Below the pieces are notes generated by a model. It was not told where the DNA came from and searched no databases. It worked only from the letters and a program-made list of their open reading frames with translations. From the NCBI GenBank assembly GCA_021821225.1, contig JAKACR010000001.1, positions 8,996 through 72,995 on the forward strand: DNA of 64,000 bases. The letters are read 5' to 3'. The stretch is from Bacillota bacterium (GTDB taxonomy: Bacteria; Bacillota; Bacilli; Alicyclobacillales; SLC66). A program made the position numbers and the translations under genes. Shown piece by piece: positions 19,016 to 28,723 of this stretch (within the stretch, counting starts at the first letter, position 1; each line of letters begins with the position of its first letter).

Positions 19016-19946
19016 ACAGGTCACGCACTGGTTCTCGCAGAGCAAAGACCAGGCGACCGTATTGAAGAGCGTGAATCTGCAACTGGCGTCGCATCAAATC
19101 TTTGCCTTGGTGGGGGAGAGCGGGAGCGGCAAGACGACGCTCGGCAAGGTGGTGGTCGGCCTGATCGACCCGCGGCAGGGTACGGTGAAGTTCAACGGCC
19201 GTCCGGTCTCGGACCGACGCGAGCGCAAGGTGTACCGCAAGAGCGTGCAACTGGTGCACCAGGACCCGTATGCGTCGCTCAATCCGACGTCGAAGGTTCT
19301 GGATATCATTGGCGGCGGCCTGCTGCGACACGGTCTGGCGAATCGCAGGACCGTGCGGGACAAGGTCAAAGAGATCCTGGCGGATGTCGGGCTGCCTGCC
19401 AATGATGACTTTCTGCTGCGGTACCCGAACCAACTCAGCGGCGGGCAGCGGCAGCGGGTCAGCATCGGTCGGGCGATCGCGGTGCAGCCCGAGATCATCG
19501 TGGCGGACGAAGCGGTGAGCATGCTGGACGTCTCCATGCGCGTGTCGATCCTGGACCTGCTGCTCAAGTTGAACCGCGACCGGGGCGTCGGGTGCCTGTT
19601 TATCACGCACGACTTCGGGGTGGTGCGCTACTTCGCCGAGGGGCAGCGCATCGGGGTGATGTATCGCGGGGCGCTGGTGGAGACAGGGCCGTGTGAAGAG
19701 GTGATCGCCCACCCGTACCATCCGTACACGAAGCTGCTGCTGGAGTCGATGCCCGTTCTGGATCCACGCGAGAACCGGGCGCGGCCGCGGGTGGAGGAGA
19801 CGGCCTTTGAAGTGGCGGACGCCGGGGGGAAGGGGTGTTCGTTTCGCGCCCGGTGTCCATACGCCCAGGCGCGATGCGGCGAAGAGAATCCGACGTTGGA
19901 CGAGGTGACGGAGGGGCATGCGGCGGCGTGCTTCTTTCCGCTGTGA
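18996..19946 (+). CDS. ABC transporter ATPase, OppF/DppF type
   Basis: This 316-residue partner ATPase has Walker A GESGSGKTT, signature LSGGQRQR, Walker B IIVADEAVSMLDVS (alanine where proline is usual), switch THDFGV and the C-terminal cysteine motif CSFRARCPYAQARC. It forms a heterodimer with the upstream ATPase. GTG 18996 follows AAGGAGGGG and overlaps the OppD gene by 20 nt, showing tight coupling. A longer open frame from 18870 is overlap with the upstream gene. End of the importer set. Confidence 0.94.
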   Translation: MAQLDLEQVTHWFSQSKDQATVLKSVNLQLASHQIFALVGESGSGKTTLGKVVVGLIDPRQGTVKFNGRPVSDRRERKVYRKSVQLVHQDPYASLNPTSKVLDIIGGGLLRHGLANRRTVRDKVKEILADVGLPANDDFLLRYPNQLSGGQRQRVSIGRAIAVQPEIIVADEAVSMLDVSMRVSILDLLLKLNRDRGVGCLFITHDFGVVRYFAEGQRIGVMYRGALVETGPCEEVIAHPYHPYTKLLLESMPVLDPRENRARPRVEETAFEVADAGGKGCSFRARCPYAQARCGEENPTLDEVTEGHAAACFFPL

Positions 19947-19962
19947 AAGGGGTGGCGTACTG

Positions 19963-20136
19963 ATGGAACGGTTGATAGAGGTGGGCATCGTGCTGGGCGT
20001 GCTGGGCGTGGTGGCGCAACTCGGTCCGATTTCACCGGTGAGCCGCGCGGTTGACGATATCGGCCTGGTGTTCAGTCTGGTTGTTTTGGGCATCGGGCTC
20101 ATGTACCGCGCCAAACGGCTGCGCGAATCCAGGTAA
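19963..20136 (+). CDS. Small two-helix membrane protein
   Basis: This 57-residue protein has two hydrophobic segments (LIEVGIVLGVLGVVAQLG and IGLVFSLVVLGIGLMYR) and a basic C-terminal tail (AKRLRESR). ATG 19963 has a good GAAAGGGG site and lies 16 nt after the OppF stop, so it is probably the last gene of the importer operon. I do not recognise the family. A small accessory subunit of the importer or a membrane anchor is possible but unsupported. Confidence 0.6.
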   Translation: MERLIEVGIVLGVLGVVAQLGPISPVSRAVDDIGLVFSLVVLGIGLMYRAKRLRESR

Positions 20137-20207
20137 AGGCGGACGGTTCGGTCGCCCAAGGGTAGACGTGACGGCCGCCGCGCGATCCGTGTGGCCTGAG
20201 CGTGCGA

Positions 20208-20270
20208 AAGGAGGTGAAACGACCGGGTTTACGGTCGACAACTACGATCTGCTGAGAATCCACGTAAACC
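20208..20270 (+). promoter_or_regulatory. Leader of the giant gene: SD-like element plus two exclusive hairpins
   Basis: AAAGGAGGTGA (20208-20217) lies about 100 nt before the start of the giant gene and has no usable start codon at proper distance. Just after it, GACCG-GGTTTA-CGGTC (20221-20236) forms a tight hairpin. Alternatively GGTTTACG (20226-20233) pairs perfectly with CGTAAACC (20263-20270). The two pairings share bases and cannot coexist. This could be a 30S-binding mRNA stabiliser, an attenuator, or chance. Confidence 0.4.
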
Positions 20271-20315
20271 TGCCCGTAAGTGCATGGGGGAGTTCAAACG
20301 GGGGAGGAAGGATTA

Positions 20316-23300
20316 GTGGGCCAGACGTCGGCAAGGCATTTTGTGGGCAGATTTGGCATTGTCTTAAGTCTTTTGCTGGCGACGTGGGGGACGACGCCAG
20401 TTGGGTCCATTCCGGCGGCCATGGCCGACACGACGGCCGGCACGCTGGCTGTCACGGCAAATCCGAATCCGGTCACGGTCGCGAACAACCTTGTGACCAA
20501 CCCGAGCGGTCAGCAGGGCACGGCGGGTTGGGCGGTGGCGTTTGGGGGGGCGGACTCCACACTGCAGGCAACGACTGTAAATGGTCTTCCCGCGCTCCAG
20601 TGGACTGTCAGCCAGGCGCTTGGCCACGCGGACTGGATACAGTACGTGCCGGGCGTGCTGCAGGAGGGCAAGACCTACACGTTCAGTGTGCAGTTGGCGG
20701 GAAGCGGGAAGGCGGATCTCACCGCGTTCGACGGGACCCAAAACGTCTCCATGACGCAGATCACGCTGACATCGCAGTTTCAGACGCAGACGGAAACTGT
20801 GACGATTCCCGTGGTGACGTCCCAACTCGCGGCACCGATGCTTCAAATCCAAACGTTGCAGACTGGAACGGCCAACGCCACGGTGGATATCCGCAATGCC
20901 AGCGTTACGGAGGCGGCGTCGACCGTGCTCACGGCGACCTACGGCGGGCTGCCGGGGACGACGCCGATCACTTGGACGACGCCAAGCGGGGTGCTGAGCG
21001 CGCCAGGGAACGCGGCGAGCGGTGCGGAAGTGACGGCGCCATTGAACACGTCCGTGACGCTGTCAAACGGAGCACTGGGGCAAACGGTCGTGCAGGCGAT
21101 GTACACGCCGCCGACCGGCAGTTCCCTTGCGTCGGTCGGCGGAAGCGGGACGGTGGAGTTTGTTCCGCTGACGCCGTCGACGGTGACGATCGCCGCGAAT
21201 CCGAACCCGGTCACGGTTAGCGGCAGCAACCTGCTAACCAATTCGAGCGGGGCGGATGGGACGACTAACGACTGGGCTGTGCCCGCCAACGCCGGGTCTC
21301 TGACGCCGACGACCGTTGGCGGTAGTCCTGCGCTTGAGTGGTCGGTCGGTCCAGTCCCTGCGCCCGGTACGTGGATACAGAACTGGCCGGCGGTTCAACC
21401 CGGCAAGACATACACGTTCAGCGTGCAGTTGGCCGGCAGTGGACAGGCGTATCTCAATGTGTGGGACGGTGCAGAGAACGTCCCCTTGGGGATCATCACC
21501 TTGACGCCACAGTTTCAGACACAGACGGAGACCGTAACGATACCCATCGGTGCTCCCGTCTTTCCGAGTAGTGACGCGGCTCCGATGCTGCAGGTGGCGA
21601 CTCCCGGGACGTCAAGCACCACGGTGGACATCCGGAACGCCAGCGTGACGGAGGCTGTGGCGACGACGCTGACGGCCTCGGACAGCAGCCTGCCGGGCGG
21701 AACGCCGATCACCTGGACGGTTCCGGGCGGCATGTTGAGTGCTCCAGGCGTTACGGCGGTGGCGAACGGCGCGGGATTGACGGCGCCACTTGGCACGCCG
21801 GTGACGCTGTGGAACGGGGCGGTTGGGACCCTGAATGTCCAGACCGCATACACTCCGGCAGGCAATGTGCCCGGCGCGGCAAGCGGCAGCGGGGCCGTGG
21901 ACTTCGTGCCGCCCGCGCCGACAACGATTACGGTCAAGGCAAATCCGACCCCGGTGACGGTGAGCATCGGCAATCTGGTGACCAATCCGAGCGGCGCTGG
22001 CGCGAACGGGACGGATGGATGGGGCACGGCGTTTGCACCGGGGAACGCGCTGACGACGACGACGGTCGATGGCAGCCCGGCGCTACAGTGGACGGTCACC
22101 CAGGTGCCTGCAGGAAGTCAATGGGCCGTGTACAAACCGGCGGTGGAACCGGGCAAGACGTACACGTTCAGTGTGCAGGTGTCGGGCAGCGGCCAGGCTC
22201 AACTGGGAGTGTACAACGGAAATTCTGGAGTCGACACCAGTCCAGTGACCCTAAGCTCGACTCCGCAGACGCTGACACAGACGGTGACCATACCGGCAGG
22301 GACGCCGTCACAGGCGCCGCAACTGCAGGTGGTGACGCCGCCAGGAACGGCGACGGCCACGGTGGACATTCAGAATGCCAGCGTGACGCTCGCCGAACCG
22401 ACGACGTTGACAGCTGAGGACATCAGTCTGCCGGCATCGGCGCAGGTCACATGGAGGGCGCCTGGTGGACTGTTGACCGCGCCGGTCGGCAACGCCGCGA
22501 GTGATGGATCGTTCACGGCGCCGATCGGCACGCCGGTGACGCTGTGGAACGGGGCGGTGGGCGCAACCAATGTGCAGGCGTCGTTTACGCCCCCGCCGGG
22601 CAGCCTGCTTGGAACGGCCAGTGGCAGTGCGGCGGTGGACTTTACTCCAGCTGCTCCGACTACGATTACGGTCACCGCGACCCCGAACCCGGTGACGCTC
22701 ATCCGCGGCAGTCTCTTGAGCAACCCGAGCGGCGCAAACGGAACGCTGGACTGGGTTGTTCCCGGAGGGACGACACTCGAGCCGACAACGGTGAACGGCA
22801 GTCAGGCGCTGCAGTGGACGGTCTCCGGAGTGCCTGCCCCCGGTGTTTGGTTGCAGAACTGGCCCACGGTGCAACAGGGTCACACGTACACGTTCAGCAT
22901 CCAGTTGGCGGGCAGTGGGAAAGCGAATCTGAACGTGTTTGACGGGACGCGGAACGTGCCCATGGGGCAGATTACGTTGACGCCGCAGTTTCAGACGCAG
23001 ACGGAAACTGTGACCATTCCCGTGATCCCCGCGGGCACGCCGCAGACAGCTCCTCCCGCGCTCCAGGTACAGGTCTTGGGAACAGGACCAGTCAGCGCTA
23101 CGGTGGACATTCGGGACGCGACCGTCACTGAACCGGCGTCCACCACACTGACAGGGACTGACGCGAGTGTGCCAGGGACGACGCCGATCACATGGACGAC
23201 GCCAAGCGGGGTGCTGAGCGCCTCTGGCTACACGGCGACGAACAACGGTGCGCAACTGACGGCGCCGCTGGACACTGCGGTGACGCTGTGGAACGGCGCG

Positions 23301-25958
23301 CCCGGGACCACCGTGGTGCAGGCCATATCCGCGCCGGAACCGGGCAGCCTGCTTGGAACGGCCAGCGGGAGCGGCACGGTGCAGTTTGTCGAGCCCGCTC
23401 CGATTCCGCCCACGACGCTGGCGGTCACCGCGAGTCCGAATCCCGTGACGATCACCGGGGGCAACCTGGTGAACAATCCGAGCGGTGTTGGCGGGACGAA
23501 CGGCTGGGGCACGGCGTACGCGCAGGGCAATGCGCTGCAGACAACGATGGTGAATGGCAATCCGGCGCTGCGCTGGACGGTCAGCCAGCCGCTCGGTTAC
23601 AGTGAGTGGGCGGTGTTCAAGCCCGCGGTTCAGGCAGGAAAGACCTACACGTTCAGCGTGCAGCTGTCCGGCAGCGGGCAGGCCCAGCTGGGAGTCTACA
23701 ACGGTCTGTCGAGCATTGATGGAAACGTGGTGACGCTCAGTGCGACGCCCCAGACACTGACACAGACGGTGACCATACCGGCAAACGCTCCCGTTCTGCC
23801 CAGCGGGTCGGCTCCGCAGTTGCAGGTGGTGACGCCCGGAACCGCGGCCACCACGGTGGATATTCAGAACGCCACGGTGACCCAGGCAGTCGCGACATCG
23901 CTGACGGCAACCGACAGCAGTCTGCCTGCGACGTCCCTGATCACGTGGACGACGCCAAGCGGGGTGCTCAGTGCTCCAGGGATCGCGGCGGTGAACAACG
24001 GAGTTCAGTTGACGGCGCCGCTCAACACGGCGGTGACGCTTTGGAACGGCGCCGCGGGGACGACGGCCGTGCAGGCGGATTTCACACCGGGAGTGGGTAG
24101 TACTCTCGGGACGGCCAGCGGCACGGGCGCGGTGACGTTTGTGTCGTCGCCAGTCGTGGAAGCGCTGACAGGCACGGCGCCCACACTGCCAAATCCGTTT
24201 GGCGCGAGCGCGAACTTTACGGTGAAGGTGATGCAGGGTGGGACCCTGCAGTGGCAGGGCGCGCACAACACGCTGTCGATCGTCTCGGCCAATCTGCTGA
24301 CCGGCGTCAATGTGTTCCACGAGGACGTCAGTGCAGTCCCGGCGATCTCCAGTGAGTTGCCGCCGCAGGCTCAGGTGCTCGCCGCCTATGGAGTGGCGGG
24401 GAACGGACCTGGCGTGCCGTTTACGATGCAGGTGCAGAATGCGGCGATCGGATTCGGCGCAGCGGTGGATGTTTGGCAGAATGGCCGCCTGACGCCGGTG
24501 CCGGCCACGTGGACGAAGGGCGCGGTATCCGTCGATCTGACGGGGAACCAGTCCGTCGTGATCATGGCTGCGCCTCCTCTGGCGCCGCAGGCCAACATGC
24601 GCGGGATTATCTGGAACGCCCAGCCGTACGGGACCCTGGCGACTATCGGCCACGACCCGTGGACAGGACGCAGGACGACTTGGGTGTCGCTGATCAGCGC
24701 CGAGCAGATCTTGCAGAAGGCGGGTGTCTCTGTCACGTGGAATGGGAACGAATGGTCGTTTGGCAACGGCGTTGTCATGCACATGCCGTTCCAGCGGATC
24801 TACAGTCCGAATCTCGGACGCGCCGTTCCGAATGTTCCGATGTGGTACTTGATGAAAGCCATGCGCACACTGGGATTCGCGGGGCAGTGGAATGGACAGA
24901 CGTGGTCCATTCTGCCTCCTGGCAGTCAGGCGCCGAGTTTGTCGCCGACGCCTACCGCTTCGCAGACGCCGTCGACATCGTCAACAGGCAACCTGGTGAC
25001 CAATCCGAGCGGTGCGGGCACCAGCGGCACGGATGGTTGGGGTGCGGCGTACGCGCAGGGGAACGCGCTGCAGGCGACGACGGTTGGCGGCAATCCGGCG
25101 TTGCAGTGGACGGTCAGCCAACCGCTCGGACACAGCGAGTGGGTCGTGTACAAGCCGGCGGTTGCGGCGGGCAAGACGTACACGTTCAGCGTCCAGGTGT
25201 CGGGCAGCGGTCAGGCCCAACTCGGGGTGTGGAACGGCGAATCTGTGGTGGCCGGCAACTTCGTGACGCTGACTTCGGCGCCACAGACGCTGACCGAGAC
25301 GGTGACCATTCCGGCGGGAGCCCCGGTGCTTCCGAACGGATCGGCGCCGCAGTTGCAAGTCGTGGTGGCGGGGGATTCCCCGGCCACCGTCAACATCCAG
25401 AACGCGAGTGTGACCCCGGTCTCCGCATCGCAGGGAACGGGCAGTGGCAGCACATCGCAGGGAACTGGCGCAAGCAGCCAGGGAAGTGGGAGTTCTTCTG
25501 CGGGCCAGACGGCAACCGGTAATCTGGTGACCAATCCGAGCGGTGCGGGCACCAGCGGCACCGACGGTTGGGGCGCAGCGTACGCGCAGGGGAACACGCT
25601 GCAGGCGACGACGGTTGGCGGCAATCCGGTGTTGCAGTGGACGGTCAGCCAGGCGCTCGGACACAGCGAGTGGGTCGTGTACAAGCCGGCGGTTGCGGCG
25701 GGCAAGACGTACACGTTCAGCGTCCAGGTGTCGGGCAGCGGTCAGGTCCAGCTCGGGGTGTGGAACGGGGAATCTGTCGTGGCCGGCAACTTCGTGACCC
25801 TGACTTCGACTCCCCAGACGCTGACCGAGACGGTGACCATTCCGGCGGGAGCCCCCGTGCTTCCGAACGGATCGGCGCCGCAGCTGCAAGTTGTGGTGGC
25901 GGGGGATTCCCCGGCCACGGTGAACATCCAGAACGCGAGTGTGACGGCTGCTCCGTAA
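20316..25958 (+). CDS. Giant secreted multi-module (CBM-like) protein
   Basis: This protein of about 1,880 residues has a Sec signal (FGIVLSLLLATW ... PAAMA). Seven repeats start NLVTNPSG and end in xNASVT, each about 145 residues; they resemble CenC/CBM4-9-like jelly rolls. Genomic starts are near 20487, 21229, 21969, 22708, 23461, 24987 and 25518. The first five alternate with Ig-like units (TITWTTPSG..., LTAPL). Between modules 5 and 6 is a different region, ending in a copper-amine-oxidase-N-like domain (about 24595-24915: GHDPWTGRRTTWVSL, WYLMKAMRTLGF). No catalytic domain, sortase motif or SLH domain is visible. It probably binds polysaccharide at the cell surface. GTG 20316 follows GGGGAGGAAGG. 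It lies between importer and GH2 genes. Confidence 0.8.
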   Translation: MGQTSARHFVGRFGIVLSLLLATWGTTPVGSIPAAMADTTAGTLAVTANPNPVTVANNLVTNPSGQQGTAGWAVAFGGADSTLQATTVNGLPALQWTVSQALGHADWIQYVPGVLQEGKTYTFSVQLAGSGKADLTAFDGTQNVSMTQITLTSQFQTQTETVTIPVVTSQLAAPMLQIQTLQTGTANATVDIRNASVTEAASTVLTATYGGLPGTTPITWTTPSGVLSAPGNAASGAEVTAPLNTSVTLSNGALGQTVVQAMYTPPTGSSLASVGGSGTVEFVPLTPSTVTIAANPNPVTVSGSNLLTNSSGADGTTNDWAVPANAGSLTPTTVGGSPALEWSVGPVPAPGTWIQNWPAVQPGKTYTFSVQLAGSGQAYLNVWDGAENVPLGIITLTPQFQTQTETVTIPIGAPVFPSSDAAPMLQVATPGTSSTTVDIRNASVTEAVATTLTASDSSLPGGTPITWTVPGGMLSAPGVTAVANGAGLTAPLGTPVTLWNGAVGTLNVQTAYTPAGNVPGAASGSGAVDFVPPAPTTITVKANPTPVTVSIGNLVTNPSGAGANGTDGWGTAFAPGNALTTTTVDGSPALQWTVTQVPAGSQWAVYKPAVEPGKTYTFSVQVSGSGQAQLGVYNGNSGVDTSPVTLSSTPQTLTQTVTIPAGTPSQAPQLQVVTPPGTATATVDIQNASVTLAEPTTLTAEDISLPASAQVTWRAPGGLLTAPVGNAASDGSFTAPIGTPVTLWNGAVGATNVQASFTPPPGSLLGTASGSAAVDFTPAAPTTITVTATPNPVTLIRGSLLSNPSGANGTLDWVVPGGTTLEPTTVNGSQALQWTVSGVPAPGVWLQNWPTVQQGHTYTFSIQLAGSGKANLNVFDGTRNVPMGQITLTPQFQTQTETVTIPVIPAGTPQTAPPALQVQVLGTGPVSATVDIRDATVTEPASTTLTGTDASVPGTTPITWTTPSGVLSASGYTATNNGAQLTAPLDTAVTLWNGAPGTTVVQAISAPEPGSLLGTASGSGTVQFVEPAPIPPTTLAVTASPNPVTITGGNLVNNPSGVGGTNGWGTAYAQGNALQTTMVNGNPALRWTVSQPLGYSEWAVFKPAVQAGKTYTFSVQLSGSGQAQLGVYNGLSSIDGNVVTLSATPQTLTQTVTIPANAPVLPSGSAPQLQVVTPGTAATTVDIQNATVTQAVATSLTATDSSLPATSLITWTTPSGVLSAPGIAAVNNGVQLTAPLNTAVTLWNGAAGTTAVQADFTPGVGSTLGTASGTGAVTFVSSPVVEALTGTAPTLPNPFGASANFTVKVMQGGTLQWQGAHNTLSIVSANLLTGVNVFHEDVSAVPAISSELPPQAQVLAAYGVAGNGPGVPFTMQVQNAAIGFGAAVDVWQNGRLTPVPATWTKGAVSVDLTGNQSVVIMAAPPLAPQANMRGIIWNAQPYGTLATIGHDPWTGRRTTWVSLISAEQILQKAGVSVTWNGNEWSFGNGVVMHMPFQRIYSPNLGRAVPNVPMWYLMKAMRTLGFAGQWNGQTWSILPPGSQAPSLSPTPTASQTPSTSSTGNLVTNPSGAGTSGTDGWGAAYAQGNALQATTVGGNPALQWTVSQPLGHSEWVVYKPAVAAGKTYTFSVQVSGSGQAQLGVWNGESVVAGNFVTLTSAPQTLTETVTIPAGAPVLPNGSAPQLQVVVAGDSPATVNIQNASVTPVSASQGTGSGSTSQGTGASSQGSGSSSAGQTATGNLVTNPSGAGTSGTDGWGAAYAQGNTLQATTVGGNPVLQWTVSQALGHSEWVVYKPAVAAGKTYTFSVQVSGSGQVQLGVWNGESVVAGNFVTLTSTPQTLTETVTIPAGAPVLPNGSAPQLQVVVAGDSPATVNIQNASVTAAP
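24987..25955 (+). repeat. Recent tandem duplication of a CBM-like module
   Basis: Two units, about 24990-25415 and 25521-25946, are nearly identical in DNA, far closer than the other five modules are to each other. A Ser/Gly/Gln-rich linker of about 100 nt separates them. This indicates recent duplication and a site where assembly errors or length variation are likely. Confidence 0.85.
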
Positions 25959-25979
25959 TCAAATCCGTGCCTGGAGGGC

Positions 25980-26009
25980 GGCGCGCCGGCCCATGGGTGT
26001 CGGCGCGCC
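25980..26009 (+). other. Strong G+C hairpin between giant gene and GH2 gene
   Basis: GGCGCGCCG (25980-25988) and CGGCGCGCC (26001-26009) form a perfect 9-bp stem with a 12-nt loop. No T-run follows, so it is not a classic terminator. It may stabilise or process the transcript between the two genes or dampen read-through. Confidence 0.6.
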
Positions 26010-26046
26010 ACCCGAATTGGCACATCCAGTTCCATGGAGGTGCATC

Positions 26047-28629
26047 GTGAAGATACCGCTCACGCAGTGGGAACTGACAGGCTCGTATTCGGGGTTTTGG
26101 GAATTCGGCCGCAGCATGGAACTCAACATGAAGTTGAAGGGCTTCATGTCTTGGATCCCTGCCTCCGTGCCGGGAAGCGTGCACTGGGACCTGTATCAGA
26201 ATGGGATGATTCCCGATCCCTACTGGCATGCGAACGCGGTGGCGTGTGAATGGGTCAGCGAGCGGGACTGGCTGTACCGTACGGAATTGGAGGTCAGTGA
26301 AGACCTGCGGGGACGCAAGATCCGGCTGGTTTGCGAAGGGATAGATTACTCCGCCAAGATTCTCATAAACGGCAAACGAGTGGGCGAACACACAGGCATG
26401 TTCACCCCGGCGGTCACGGATGTGACGGCCTACGTGAATCCGGGAGAACGCAACACGCTGCTGATCGGGGTCAAGAAGAGTCCCGACGGTGTGGGACAAT
26501 TGGGGTATACGAACGAAGTGGATCACCTGAAGAGCCGCTTTAGCTATAAATGGGATTTCTGTCCGCGTCTCATTCATATAGGACTGTGGAAACCGGTCTA
26601 TCTGTGGGTGACCGGGACCAGTTGGATTGACGATGTTCACGTTCGCACGCACGTAAGCGAGCGGGAAGCCGTGGCGCACGCGACGGTGACGATCGAGAGT
26701 GAGCAGGGCGGGGAAGCACACATTGCTGTCCGGCTAAAAGCGCCTGACGGGAGCGTCGTGGGCCGCGTGTCGCGTGATATCTTCACAAGGCCCGGCATGC
26801 AAACGATTGCTCTGGAGCTTCCGATAGATCGCGCCCAGTTATGGTGGCCGAACGGATATGGCGAGCAACCCCTTTATGAAGCGCAGGTGAAGGTGTGGAA
26901 GACCGGCGAGGGCGAAAGGGAGGATCGGCCCTCCGACGAGCGGTCGGTCACCTTTGGCGTCCGTTCTCTCGAGTTCAGGCAGAATCCCGGCGCGCCTTCC
27001 GATTCCCTGGCGTATACGATTCTCGTCAACGGTCGGCAGATGTATATCAAAGGCTGGAACTGGGGTCCGGTCGATCAATTGTATGGCCGGGATTTGCAAG
27101 ACCATTACGCACACATGATCGGCTTGGCGAAGGCGGCGCATGTCAATATGCTGCGCGTCAACGGCGCCGGTCCGATCGAGCGGGAGCTGTTTTACGACTT
27201 GTGCGATCGGGCCGGAATTCTGGTGTGGCAGGAGATGCCGCAATCGAGTTCGGGTTTCAATAACGAGCCGAGCACGGAGCCAGGATTCTTGCATCTTCTG
27301 CAGAGGACGATGCGTCATGTCATCCGCGAGAAGAGAAATCATCCCAGCCTGGCGATCTGGTGCGGCGGAAACGAGCTGACGGAAGGGGGACATCTACAGG
27401 ACCGGCTCGTCCCGCTGACGGACCGCCATCCCAACTTGAGGATGCTGCGCGACCTGGTTTTGGATCTCGATCCGGAGCGCCTCTATTTGCCGTCGTCTCC
27501 CACGGGGCCGGAATTCAGCCTGGAGAAGACGATCGGGAGCAAGGGTGCGGCGCACGATGTCCATGGCCCGTGGAAGTACGGCGGCCTGCGCGGCCACTAC
27601 GAGTTGTATAACCAGAGCGAGGCGTTATTGCACAGCGAGTTTGGGGCCGACGGCTTTGCGTCCTACGAGAGCCTGCAGCGCTTTCTGCCGTCCGAAGACA
27701 TCGATCCCGCCAAGGCGGACTCGATGGCGTGGCTGCTACACGGGTATGAGTACTGGAATATCGACGGACTGTTGGCGGAGTGCTTCGGGAAACTGGACGA
27801 CATGCACAGGAGGATCATGCTGGGCCAGTGGCTGCAGGCGGAGGGGATCCGCTACGGGGTGGAGGCGAATCGGCGGCGCGCCCCGAATTGCAGCGGGAGC
27901 CTGCTTTGGCAATTGAACGAACCGTATCCCAACGTGAGTTGCACCAGCGCGGTGGACTACTACGGCGATCCGAAGCTGGCCTACAGTTGGGTGGCGTTGG
28001 CCAACCGCCCCGTTCACGTATCCCTGCGCTACGACACGATCGCGCCCGCAACTGGCGAGGAGTTCCATGGAGCGGTGTTTCTGACTGCGGACATGCCCCT
28101 GCCGGAGTCCGCGGCGGTCACGTGGTCCATTCGCACCAGCGAGGGCGCCGTGCTGCGAGAAGAGCGCGTGCAGTTTCGCTGCACGGATCACTTGACGCAG
28201 GAAGTCTGCGACATTCGCTGGTTGGTGCCGGGCAACATTGACAGCTTCTTTGTCACCCTGGGTGTATCGGGACAGGCGGACGGGATGGGTATCGTATCGA
28301 ACGGATACGCGTTTGCCGTTCCTTCTCCTGGCGGGGGGGAGCCGTCGCTGGCGGCGTTCCTGCGGATCCCGGAGACACAGGTGACATGCAAAGAGATGGT
28401 CCAAGACGAGAAAACGGTGCTGCGGCTCAAGAATGTCGGGCGGCATGTCGGGTTGTGGGCGCGAGTGGAGGGGAGGGTTGCGGGCCAACCGGAGCGCGTC
28501 ATTCGGCCCATCGAGGACGGGAGCCTGTTGTTTCCGGGAGAGGAGAGGGACTTCGAGGTGACTGCCCCGGATGATTTACAAATAGAGTGGGGCGTATCGG
28601 GAGTGAATATCGCACACAGGAAGCCGTGA
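26047..28629 (+). CDS. Beta-mannosidase, glycoside hydrolase family 2
   Basis: This 860-residue enzyme has the GH2 order: a sugar-binding jelly roll (VPGSVHWDLYQNGMIPDPY, DWLYRTELEV), an Ig-like domain, the barrel (ILVNGRQMYIKGWNWGPVDQ) and C-terminal beta domains. The acid/base is Glu443 in CGGNELTEG and the nucleophile Glu531 in HSEFGADGF. The opening segment and WNWGP are typical of beta-mannosidases rather than beta-galactosidases. No signal peptide is seen, so it is likely cytoplasmic. It would cut beta-linked mannose from imported oligosaccharides. GTG 26047 follows ATGGAGGTG. Fragments of a related gene occur at 37.5 kb. Confidence 0.9.
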   Translation: MKIPLTQWELTGSYSGFWEFGRSMELNMKLKGFMSWIPASVPGSVHWDLYQNGMIPDPYWHANAVACEWVSERDWLYRTELEVSEDLRGRKIRLVCEGIDYSAKILINGKRVGEHTGMFTPAVTDVTAYVNPGERNTLLIGVKKSPDGVGQLGYTNEVDHLKSRFSYKWDFCPRLIHIGLWKPVYLWVTGTSWIDDVHVRTHVSEREAVAHATVTIESEQGGEAHIAVRLKAPDGSVVGRVSRDIFTRPGMQTIALELPIDRAQLWWPNGYGEQPLYEAQVKVWKTGEGEREDRPSDERSVTFGVRSLEFRQNPGAPSDSLAYTILVNGRQMYIKGWNWGPVDQLYGRDLQDHYAHMIGLAKAAHVNMLRVNGAGPIERELFYDLCDRAGILVWQEMPQSSSGFNNEPSTEPGFLHLLQRTMRHVIREKRNHPSLAIWCGGNELTEGGHLQDRLVPLTDRHPNLRMLRDLVLDLDPERLYLPSSPTGPEFSLEKTIGSKGAAHDVHGPWKYGGLRGHYELYNQSEALLHSEFGADGFASYESLQRFLPSEDIDPAKADSMAWLLHGYEYWNIDGLLAECFGKLDDMHRRIMLGQWLQAEGIRYGVEANRRRAPNCSGSLLWQLNEPYPNVSCTSAVDYYGDPKLAYSWVALANRPVHVSLRYDTIAPATGEEFHGAVFLTADMPLPESAAVTWSIRTSEGAVLREERVQFRCTDHLTQEVCDIRWLVPGNIDSFFVTLGVSGQADGMGIVSNGYAFAVPSPGGGEPSLAAFLRIPETQVTCKEMVQDEKTVLRLKNVGRHVGLWARVEGRVAGQPERVIRPIEDGSLLFPGEERDFEVTAPDDLQIEWGVSGVNIAHRKP

Positions 28630-28723
28630 CATGGGAGGAATGCGCCGGGCGCTCGAATTTGCGCGATGACCGCGCAGCCGGAGCGCCGCATCCGTGTGGG
28701 GGCCGATACGGGGAGGAATAGTG

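Noticed and set aside
20051..21220. 389-codon plus-strand frame overlapping the start of the giant gene
   Set aside because: It is out of frame with the signal peptide and modules of the giant protein and shows only Gly/Arg/Asp-rich shadow sequence.
22308..24782. 824-codon minus-strand frame across the giant gene
   Set aside because: Arises from the repetitive codon pattern of the modules on the other strand; rich in Arg/His and without recognisable domains.
20490..25950. Regular repeats that might suggest a CRISPR or satellite array
   Set aside because: The period is about 700 nt, repeats are diverged, and they keep one reading frame with a protein module pattern.
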